Shown: one piece after another, positions 34,929 through 41,534 of the stretch
Layout of the letters: each line of letters opens with the position of its first letter
Position numbering within the stretch: position 1 is the stretch's first letter
Assembly (NCBI GenBank): GCA_028287865.1
Contig: JAQBOU010000183.1
Location: 1 to 44,159 of the forward strand
Reading direction: 5' to 3'
DNA length: 44,159 bases
DNA from: Mucilaginibacter sp.
GTDB taxonomy: Bacteria > Bacteroidota > Bacteroidia > Sphingobacteriales > Sphingobacteriaceae
Made by a program: the position numbers and the translations under genes
Notes under the pieces: model-generated
Seen by the model: only the letters and a program-made list of their open reading frames with translations
The model's database searches: none
What the model was told of the DNA's origin: nothing

Positions 34929-35543
34929 TCAACACGTCGAAGCCAATCGTTCAACAAACTCAGCCAGGTAAACAGCACGTTCAGCTGATAAAGTTTCATG
35001 CTGGCCGATAATAAGTGTATGTTCAAAAATTTCGGTCGTAAAATTATCATGGCGGGTATCCATTACTGCATTTCTAAAATTACGGTTAATAGCCCTGGCA
35101 GCTTTTTTCCGGTCATTTACTAATACATAAAAGGTATCACTGAATGGCTTATCTTCTTCAAAATCAAGCTCGATGGAATGTACCAGCTCAATGAGCTTAT
35201 CTGCCAGGGTTTCACGCCTGATCAGTACGCGGCCAAAATCGCATTTTAAAAATGCAAGCGCCCAGGTTTGATATTTATAAACATCTGTAATGCCATGCCT
35301 GGTATTAACGCGCGAATGTGCTTCTGTAAAAAGGATGTAGCAGTCGTTATTATTGTATTTTATAACGTAGGAGCCCTTAATGTTTATACCTGCATATCCT
35401 TTAAATACTTCAAACTGCCCAAGCTGGAAATCTATATCACCTGTAAATTGAATATTAAACCGGGCTTTAAGCCCATTATAAATATCAAGGTAGTTATCGA
35501 TTATATCAGAAGAAAGGGAAACGGTATCAAAGGGATAATTCAT
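34929..35543 (-). CDS. Protein of unknown function (204 residues)
   Basis: I do not recognise this protein. It looks soluble and cytoplasmic: no signal peptide, no membrane segment, mixed alpha/beta with several beta-strand stretches (DIDFQLGQFEVFKGYAG, SYVIKYNNNDCYILF). A run with many Arg and His (RKKAARAINRNFRNAVMDTRHD) lies at about 144-166. It sits 137 bases upstream of the double-glycine peptide on the same strand and 150 bases downstream of the chitinase-like gene, so it could share a transcript with either, though the gaps are wide. Coding status is supported by length and by a good ATG. Confidence 0.7.
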   Translation of the reverse strand: MNYPFDTVSLSSDIIDNYLDIYNGLKARFNIQFTGDIDFQLGQFEVFKGYAGINIKGSYVIKYNNNDCYILFTEAHSRVNTRHGITDVYKYQTWALAFLKCDFGRVLIRRETLADKLIELVHSIELDFEEDKPFSDTFYVLVNDRKKAARAINRNFRNAVMDTRHDNFTTEIFEHTLIIGQHETLSAERAVYLAEFVERLASTC

Positions 35544-35693
35544 TAAATGACTTTTGATAAAAGTAGTTATTACTAACCATTTGTCAAATATTGGCTGTTT
35601 AAAATGATTGGTAGGTTCTGTTTGAATTGGCGCTCATTCTTCATTTCGGGTCGATTATTAACAATTCCGAAATCGAAAATCCGACATCCGAAA

Positions 35694-36683
35694 TCAATAC
35701 GGTTTCATCTTCCCGCATGAGCATACGCAGTTAGGATCACTGACGCCTAATTTTTGTAAAAAATATTTATAAAAGCCAATCCGGTCGTTCATGCTGTACA
35801 TGTTTTCGCCTTTACCACATTCAACTGCACCATTTACTATATTAATGGTCATTCCAAATCCCGGAGTTCGTCCTTCAGCTTTATCGGCAGCATTAGGTAC
35901 CCACTTGCCAATCATAACATCATGTGCGGATGGCTTGTAAGTTTGCGGGGTCATCCAAAAATAAATAGCTGTTTTAAAAGCCACCACGGGGTCAGTTTCT
36001 ACAAGCGAAGGATTGTTAAGCAGTACTTTTTTATCACCAAAAATACAATCGGAGGCATAACCATAATTGCCATTGTAACTTAGCTGCATTGGCCCCCGTC
36101 CGTAATATTTTTGCCCCGGTGCGGGAGGGTAGGTATCGTTATCGGCAACATAGGGTAATGATGTATTGCTTTCATGGATCAGCATCAGGCCATCATTGTA
36201 TTTGCCGTTTTCGCCATGGCGTGTTTCATGAGCTATCTGTGCAAAAAAGGCCGCCAGTTCTTTTTTATTGGTCTGCACATCTCTTTCCGAACAAAAATTG
36301 CCATAATCAATCACATAGGTGCTATCCGGCTTTTTTTTCGCCCAGTCTTCATTCCAATCTTCATCCTGCCGTATAACAGCAGCCTGCCCGGTGCTTTTAT
36401 TAGTACGGGTAAACTGGTAAACAGAGGTAGCGCGTCTTACTACTTTTAATTTTACAAGCCCCAGCTCTTTTACTGCCTTTATAAAGGCAGTAAAACTATA
36501 AAATTTATCACGAAGCGGGAAAAGATCATTAAATTGTTGCTCACTTAAAATGTTGGCTACGGCTATTTTATTAATGTTATTATTTGCGCCACTATTGCTG
36601 TTACTGCTGCATTTTAAGCTTAAGAATACTAGTACAGTAATGAGGACAAAGCTATGTTTAGTTGATAATATAATGGATCTCAT
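35694..36683 (-). CDS. GH19 chitinase-like secreted protein
   Basis: A 329-residue protein with an N-terminal hydrophobic segment (12-24) ending at C25, so either a signal peptide or a lipoprotein with an unusual lipobox (LSLKC). The GH19 fold follows: AQIAHETRHG with catalytic-acid candidate E153, HESN with second glutamate E171, YYGRGPMQLSYNGNYG (193-208), and GFGMTINIVNGAVECG (275-290). The family cleaves chitin or, in some members, peptidoglycan-like polymers. The C-terminal end has three cysteines (CVCSCG). It is likely exported to the periplasm or cell surface. The flanks carry repeated TCCGAAATC words. Confidence 0.85.
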   Translation of the reverse strand: MRSIILSTKHSFVLITVLVFLSLKCSSNSNSGANNNINKIAVANILSEQQFNDLFPLRDKFYSFTAFIKAVKELGLVKLKVVRRATSVYQFTRTNKSTGQAAVIRQDEDWNEDWAKKKPDSTYVIDYGNFCSERDVQTNKKELAAFFAQIAHETRHGENGKYNDGLMLIHESNTSLPYVADNDTYPPAPGQKYYGRGPMQLSYNGNYGYASDCIFGDKKVLLNNPSLVETDPVVAFKTAIYFWMTPQTYKPSAHDVMIGKWVPNAADKAEGRTPGFGMTINIVNGAVECGKGENMYSMNDRIGFYKYFLQKLGVSDPNCVCSCGKMKPY

Positions 36684-36903
36684 GATGTTTCGGAATTGGG
36701 AAGTTTGATTTTTTACTGATTTGAAGGCTTCACTAATTCGATAGTAAAACTACAATAAAGCTGATTAACATTTAAAGCCATATTTGTGTTTCGGATTATA
36801 AGATTAACCATTAAATCAAAAAATTGATTAGTGAAATCCGAAATCAAAACAATAAATTCGAAATCGAAAACGGCGAAGACGCAGTACCGTTAATCCGATA
36901 TCA

Positions 36904-37452
36904 ATGAAAATATATACAAAAACAGGCGATAAGGGCTTTACATCATTAATTGGCGGTACCCGCGTTGCGAAACATCACATCCGCATTGAAAGCTATGGTA
37001 CAGTTGACGAGCTTAATTCTTATATTGGCCTGATCGGCGACCAGGATATTGCTGAACATGATAAACAAATTTTAAAACAAGTACAGGACAGATTGTTTAC
37101 TATTGGATCCTCACTGGCGGCTGATCCTGAAAAATCAAAAATGATTATACCTGACCTTCACCTGGAAGACATTGAATTGCTTGAAACAGAAATGGATAAA
37201 ATGAACTTGAATTTGCCAGAGCTGCGTCATTTTATATTGCCAGGCGGCAGTAATACGATTTCATATTGTCATATTGCAAGGTGCGTATGCCGCAGAGCTG
37301 AAAGAATAACCGTGCACCTGGCTGAAAATAGTGCAGTAGATGAAAAAGTGAATATTTATTTGAATAGACTCAGTGATTACCTGTTCACTTTGGCAAGAAA
37401 AATTGCGAATGATAATAAAATACCTGAGAATCAATGGATACCACGCATTTAA
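36904..37452 (+). CDS. pduO: PduO-type cob(I)alamin adenosyltransferase
   Basis: A 182-residue trimeric adenosyltransferase of the PduO/MMAB family. TKTGDKG (5-11) binds ATP phosphate, VDELN (34-38) is the conserved central motif, and CRRAER (129-134) completes the active site at the subunit interface. It transfers adenosine from ATP to cob(I)alamin, making adenosylcobalamin for mutases and other B12 enzymes. No B12 synthesis or mutase gene is nearby. The upstream 220 bases are gene-free and hold TCCGAAATC-type words. Confidence 0.94.
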   Translation: MKIYTKTGDKGFTSLIGGTRVAKHHIRIESYGTVDELNSYIGLIGDQDIAEHDKQILKQVQDRLFTIGSSLAADPEKSKMIIPDLHLEDIELLETEMDKMNLNLPELRHFILPGGSNTISYCHIARCVCRRAERITVHLAENSAVDEKVNIYLNRLSDYLFTLARKIANDNKIPENQWIPRI

Positions 37453-37570
37453 GAGCTTGCAGCTAATAACTCATAAATTGATATCAAGCCTATTTTAATG
37501 AGATAAAGGCGCCTTTTAGGCATGAATGATGAACAGCTGAAAAAACAATTCACCTAAATGAAAAAAAATA

Positions 37571-37602
37571 TTGATAATCAAATTAAAAATATTATACTTT
37601 TG
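37571..37602 (+). promoter_or_regulatory. Promoter of the DUF2795 gene
   Basis: TTG at 37571-37573 and TACTTTTG (an exact TAnnTTTG) at 37595-37602, with 21 bases between. It predicts a start near 37609 and a leader of about 33 bases. One of the two most complete Bacteroidetes-type promoters in the window. Confidence 0.65.
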
Positions 37603-37641
37603 CGAAAAATTAAATTTACCGAATAAAATAAATAATAAAAT

Positions 37642-37863
37642 ATGTATTGGACACTTGAACTGGCATCACACCTTGAAGATGCCCCCTGGCCTGCAACAAA
37701 AGATGAATTGATTGACTATGCTATCCGTTCCGGCGCACCTGTTGAGGTAATAGAAAACTTACAGGCACTGGAAGATGATGGTGAGCCATACGAAAATATT
37801 GAAGAGATATGGCCTGATTACCCTACAAAGGATGACTTCTTTTTTAACGAAGACGAGTATTAA
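37642..37863 (+). CDS. DUF2795 family protein
   Basis: A 73-residue acidic protein that fits DUF2795: MYWTLELASHLEDAPWPATKDELIDYAIRSG in the N-terminal half, then VIENLQALEDDGEPY. The family's small helical domain has no known function. The C-terminus is strongly acidic (FFFNEDEY). It has its own promoter and a strong terminator (37883-37908), so it forms a compact monocistronic unit, and is probably well expressed. In Bacteroidetes it is a widely kept single-gene protein. Confidence 0.85.
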   Translation: MYWTLELASHLEDAPWPATKDELIDYAIRSGAPVEVIENLQALEDDGEPYENIEEIWPDYPTKDDFFFNEDEY

Positions 37864-37882
37864 CAAGACAGTATTTATAAAG

Positions 37883-37908
37883 AACCCTGCTTTGACAGGG
37901 TTTTTTTT
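37883..37908 (+). terminator. Terminator of the DUF2795 gene
   Basis: A 7-pair AACCCTG/CAGGGTT stem with a 6-base loop, followed by six further T. It begins 20 bases after the stop codon. Confidence 0.9.
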
Positions 37909-37976
37909 ATTGATGAAACTTTTTGGAATAGTTTTAGTTAAGATGATATAAATTATTATCACTAAAACTTTACAAC

Positions 37977-38126
37977 ATGAGAAGCTTACTGTACTTAATC
38001 GCCGTTATCCTTGTAATTGGATGGATACTAGGATTTTTTGTTTACCCGGTTGGCGGGGGATTGATCCATATCCTTTTAGTAATTGCTGTTATAGCGTTAC
38101 TTTTAGGAATTATAAGAAGGGCATAA
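37977..38126 (+). CDS. lmo0937-family small membrane protein
   Basis: A 49-residue protein, two hydrophobic helices (about 3-22 and 29-45) joined by a glycine-rich turn (PVGGGLIH). This pattern (LLYLIAVILVIGWILGFFV, then GGLIHILLVIAVI) is that of the lmo0937/DUF5670 family, whose role is unknown but which is often stress-induced in other bacteria. It begins 68 bases after the DUF2795 terminator and ends just before a long hairpin that also contains the ispD stop. I see no clear promoter box for it. Confidence 0.85.
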   Translation: MRSLLYLIAVILVIGWILGFFVYPVGGGLIHILLVIAVIALLLGIIRRA

Positions 38127-38133
38127 CCTACTT

Positions 38134-38180
38134 GGTTCATAATTTATGATCACTGTAAATTCAATCATAAATTATGAACC
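38134..38180. terminator. 17-pair hairpin between the lmo0937-type gene and ispD
   Basis: A perfect 17-pair stem (GGTTCATAATTTATGAT, 38134-38150; its complement, 38164-38180) with a 13-base loop. The right arm includes the last two codons and the stop of ispD, read on the minus strand. There is no T run, so it may work as a bidirectional 3'-end structure rather than as a strict intrinsic terminator. Confidence 0.6.
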
Positions 38181-38885
38181 ATTATTAACCTTATTTCGCA
38201 TTATCATTTCGGCAATGTCAATATCAATAGGTAACGTTATTTTGATATTCTCATAACTGCCTTCAATAAAGTGTATAGCAACTCCTGTTTCCTCTACCAC
38301 ACTTGCATCATCAGTAAAATTAGTATTATAAGGTTGCAGATATGCTGTTTTTAATTGCGATAATTTAAATGTTTGGGGGGTTTGCACAAGATAGATCTCA
38401 TCACGAACCAGGCTTTGTGAAATGCCATTTTTTACCTGCCTTATTGAATCGCGGCTTTTAACGGCCGCTACGGCGTTTCCGTGCTGCGATGCATGTTTGT
38501 ATGACTCGTCAATAATTTGCTTACCAGGTAATGGTCTAACGGCGTCATGGACGGCTATTAGCGCATCTGCATCGTTATTTATGATATCAAGCCCATTTTT
38601 AACGGAATAAAAACGTGTTTCGCCTCCGTTTACTAATTGATGAGGGATGTTAAAATCATGCGCTTTACAAAGCTGGTTCCAGTAGGTATGAAATTCGGGA
38701 TGTAAAACCAGGATTATCTGCGGCTGTGTTTCGGACGTATGGAACGCTGCTATTGTATGCATTAAAACCGGTTTGCCGTTAAGCAATAAAAATTGCTTTG
38801 GTACCGCTGCTTGCATGCGTGTACCCGAGCCGCCGGCTACAATAATAACATAGTTTTTAGCTGTGAAACCTGGGATGTGAGACAT
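38172..38885 (-). CDS. ispD: 2-C-methyl-D-erythritol 4-phosphate cytidylyltransferase
   Basis: A 237-residue cytidylyltransferase. AGGSGTRMQAAVPKQF (17-32) is the CTP-binding loop, AVHDAVRPL (about 107-115) is the family block that holds the metal-binding aspartate, and TDDASVVE is the C-terminal block that contacts the substrate. It makes CDP-ME from MEP in the non-mevalonate isoprenoid route. The N-terminus is about ten residues longer than most. The gene ends inside the 38134-38180 hairpin and starts 18 bases after another one (38903-38940). Confidence 0.95.
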   Translation of the reverse strand: MSHIPGFTAKNYVIIVAGGSGTRMQAAVPKQFLLLNGKPVLMHTIAAFHTSETQPQIILVLHPEFHTYWNQLCKAHDFNIPHQLVNGGETRFYSVKNGLDIINNDADALIAVHDAVRPLPGKQIIDESYKHASQHGNAVAAVKSRDSIRQVKNGISQSLVRDEIYLVQTPQTFKLSQLKTAYLQPYNTNFTDDASVVEETGVAIHFIEGSYENIKITLPIDIDIAEMIMRNKVNNGS

Positions 38886-38902
38886 GAGATATATTGGCTT
38901 AA

Positions 38903-38940
38903 ATTTGAGATAAATGATTTAAAAATCACTTATCTCAAAT
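38903..38940. repeat. 17-pair hairpin between queA and ispD
   Basis: ATTTGAGATAAATGATT (38903-38919) pairs with 38924-38940, with one G-T-type mismatch, leaving a loop of only four bases. It sits just upstream of the ispD ATG on the minus strand, so it would be in the leader of ispD or at the end of the queA message. GATTTGAG words continue to 38955. Confidence 0.75.
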
Positions 38941-38958
38941 CTCAATACTCAAATCTAA

Positions 38959-40008
38959 TTAAATAATCAGCATGGCATCGCCATAACTGTAAAAGCGATA
39001 TTTTTCTTTTACAGCTACTTCGTAGGCATTCATTACATTTTCAAACCCTCCAAATGCGCAAACCATCATTAAAAGAGTTGATTCGGGCATATGAAAGTTA
39101 GTTATCATTGAATTGGCAATGCTAAAATCGTACGGAGGGAAGATAAACTTGCTGGTCCAGTCATTAGCTGATTTTAAAGTTTTATTTGCCGATACTGCTG
39201 ATTCAATGGCACGCATAGAAGTGGTACCTACTGCACAAATACGATTTTTGCGTTCAATTCCCTTGTTTACGATATCGGCCTGTGTTTCTTCGATAATGAA
39301 TTGCTCAGAATCCATTTTATGTTTGGTAAGGTCTTCAACCTCCACCGGGCGGAAAGTGCCCAACCCAACATGTAACGTAACTTCGGCAAATTCAATACCC
39401 TTTAATTCAAGGCGTTTCATCAATTCGCGGCTAAAGTGCAAACCTGCGGTAGGGGCAGCCACAGCACCTTCATGTTTGGCAAAAATAGTTTGGTAACGAT
39501 CTTTGTCTTCGGCTGTTGCTTTACGTTTAATATATTTTGGAAGCGGGGTTTCACCTAATATTTCTACGTTACGGCGAAATTCTTCATCTGTCCCATCAAA
39601 TAAAAAGCGGATTGTGCGTCCTCTTGAGGTGGTATTATCAACTACTTCAGCAATTAACAGGTCGTCATCACCAAAATATAATTTGTTGCCAACACGTATT
39701 TTACGGGCCGGATCAACCAGAACATCCCAAAGTCTTAACTCTTTATTTAATTCTCTCAATAAAAAAACTTCAATAGTGGCGCCGGTTTTTTCTTTATTGC
39801 CGTACATACGGGCTGGAAATACCTTGGTATTGTTAAGGATCATAACATCCTTATCATCAAAATAGTCCAGTACATCTTTAAATATTTTATGCTCAATTTT
39901 ACCCGAATCCCGGTGTAATACCATTAATCGCGATTCATCGCGGGTGTTGGCGGGTGTATGGGCAACTAACGATTCGGGCAGATTGAATTTAAATTGAGAT
40001 AATTTCAT
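38959..40008 (-). CDS. queA: S-adenosylmethionine:tRNA ribosyltransferase-isomerase
   Basis: A 349-residue QueA. It has the N-terminal [19 protein letters not shown], the [12 protein letters not shown] strand, GETPLPKYI (about 151-159), AAPTAGLHF (184-193 region) and [16 protein letters not shown] near the C-terminus, all blocks of the family. It transfers the ribosyl part of SAM to preQ1 in tRNA during queuosine synthesis. A -7 box at 40036-40043 gives it a short leader. It is separated from the downstream ispD by a hairpin. I see no preQ1 riboswitch upstream. Confidence 0.96.
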   Translation of the reverse strand: MKLSQFKFNLPESLVAHTPANTRDESRLMVLHRDSGKIEHKIFKDVLDYFDDKDVMILNNTKVFPARMYGNKEKTGATIEVFLLRELNKELRLWDVLVDPARKIRVGNKLYFGDDDLLIAEVVDNTTSRGRTIRFLFDGTDEEFRRNVEILGETPLPKYIKRKATAEDKDRYQTIFAKHEGAVAAPTAGLHFSRELMKRLELKGIEFAEVTLHVGLGTFRPVEVEDLTKHKMDSEQFIIEETQADIVNKGIERKNRICAVGTTSMRAIESAVSANKTLKSANDWTSKFIFPPYDFSIANSMITNFHMPESTLLMMVCAFGGFENVMNAYEVAVKEKYRFYSYGDAMLII

Positions 40009-40035
40009 GCTTAATTATATGAATTTTCAAGGGCG

Positions 40036-40043
40036 CAAATGTA
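40036..40043 (-). promoter_or_regulatory. queA: -7 box of queA (TACATTTG)
   Basis: On the minus strand this is TACATTTG, an exact TAnnTTTG match 27 bases before the queA ATG, giving a leader of about 20 bases. No -33 element is clear. Confidence 0.55.
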
Positions 40044-40084
40044 AGGTTTTTTTTAGTATTTTTCACCATTTTTTGCTTCATCAC

Positions 40085-40115
40085 TTTGATTACACCGTTT
40101 AAACGAATATGTTTT
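40085..40115 (+). promoter_or_regulatory. Promoter of the MacB-type permease gene
   Basis: TTTG at 40085-40088, exactly 19 bases of spacer, then TATGTTTT at 40108-40115, one base off the -7 consensus TAnnTTTG. It predicts a start near 40122 and a leader of about 130 bases. Confidence 0.6.
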
Positions 40116-40251
40116 AATCACACTGAATAATAATTACAATGAAACAATAAAAATTGTAACTTAACACCAGTATCAAAGTCTAAATTTACAAAAGTGCCTA
40201 ATCAAACACATCATCGTAAACAATAAGTACCGGTGTAATCCATAAAACTAT

Positions 40252-41499
40252 ATGTTATTTTTAAAACTTTTCAGGGAAAGCTTTTTATTTGCTTACGATG
40301 CGTTAAGGCAAAATAAATTACGCACTTTTCTTTCTTTGCTTGGGGTAACCATAGGGATATTTACCATTATATCGGTTTTTTCAGCGGTTGATACTTTGCG
40401 TAATAATCTTCAAAAAAGCGTAAATAAGTTGGGCAGCAATAGCATTTATGTACAAAAGTGGCCATGGGGAGGTGGGGGCGAATACCCATGGTGGAAGTAT
40501 ATGCAGCGGCCGGTTCCCAAATTAAAGGACTTTGATGAATTACAAAAACGCAGCCAGACGGCCATGGCTATTTCATACGAAATAGGGATTGCCAACCGTA
40601 TTGTTAAATATAAAAGTAATACAGTACAAGGTGCCTCGATTGATGCCGCTTCACAAGACCATGATAAAACCTGGAATTTTGACTTTGAGGATGGCCGCTA
40701 TTTTACCGGCCTGGAATCAAGGGCGGGCAGTCCGGTTACTGTAATTGGTTATGATATCGCTCAAAATTTATTTCCATATGGGGGCGCTGTCGGAAAACAA
40801 TTAAAAATTATGGGCCGGTACGTCACCGTAATAGGTGTATTTAAAAAAGAAGGAAAAGATATTTTAGGGATCTCAAACGATAATGAAATTTTATTACCAT
40901 TAAACTTTGCTAAAAATATTATTGATATACAAAATGAAAATTACAATCCTCAAATTGTTGTCAGAGGAAAGGCAGGACTATCCGATGTTGAGGTAGAAAG
41001 TGAATTGCGTGGTTTAATGCGCTCTATTCGTCGGTTAAGGCCCGGCCAGGATGATAACTTCGCTTTAAATAAAACCAGCATCCTGTCCGATCAGTTGAGC
41101 GTCGTTTTTGGAGTATTAAACATAGCAGGTATCATAATTGGTGGTTTTTCTATCCTTGTTGGAGGTTTCGGTATCGCAAATATTATGTTTGTTTCTGTAA
41201 AGGAGCGTACCAATATAATTGGTATCCAAAAATCACTCGGCGCCAAAAGCTATTTCATTTTATTGCAATTTTTGATTGAGTCAATTATCCTTTGTTTAAT
41301 GGGAGGAATAATAGGACTTGGAATGGTATATGGAGGAACATTTATTGTTAAGGCTCTTGCCGATATACAGGTAGTACTTGATACTAAAAATATTATAGTG
41401 GGTATAGGTACGTCTGTAAGTATCGGTGTTATATCAGGAATTATCCCTGCATACTTCGCTGCGAGGCTTGATCCTGTTGAAGCAATACGCTCTAATTGA
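40252..41499 (+). CDS. ABC transporter permease (MacB/FtsX type)
   Basis: A 415-residue permease with the MacB_PCD plan. It has a first membrane segment after an amphipathic start (about 29-48, LLGVTIGIFTIISVFSAV), a periplasmic domain of about 230 residues, and three C-terminal membrane segments (the FtsX domain) ending in RLDPVEAIR. KERTNIIGIQKSLGAK (about 321-336) is the coupling-helix region that touches the ATPase. No ATPase gene is adjacent; the MacB/LolD-type ATPase at 33799 is a candidate partner. Such transporters export peptides or lipids or extract lipoproteins. It is divergent from queA and convergent with the sensor kinase. Confidence 0.9.
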   Translation: MLFLKLFRESFLFAYDALRQNKLRTFLSLLGVTIGIFTIISVFSAVDTLRNNLQKSVNKLGSNSIYVQKWPWGGGGEYPWWKYMQRPVPKLKDFDELQKRSQTAMAISYEIGIANRIVKYKSNTVQGASIDAASQDHDKTWNFDFEDGRYFTGLESRAGSPVTVIGYDIAQNLFPYGGAVGKQLKIMGRYVTVIGVFKKEGKDILGISNDNEILLPLNFAKNIIDIQNENYNPQIVVRGKAGLSDVEVESELRGLMRSIRRLRPGQDDNFALNKTSILSDQLSVVFGVLNIAGIIIGGFSILVGGFGIANIMFVSVKERTNIIGIQKSLGAKSYFILLQFLIESIILCLMGGIIGLGMVYGGTFIVKALADIQVVLDTKNIIVGIGTSVSIGVISGIIPAYFAARLDPVEAIRSN

Positions 41500-41534
41500 G
41501 CTAAAAGCAACGGCAAAGCGAAAAACCTGGCTGG

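Noticed and set aside
40009..40251. preQ1 riboswitch upstream of queA
   Set aside because: The predicted leader is only about 20 bases long from the -7 box, and no C-rich pseudoknot pattern is seen. preQ1 riboswitches normally precede preQ1 synthesis or transport genes.
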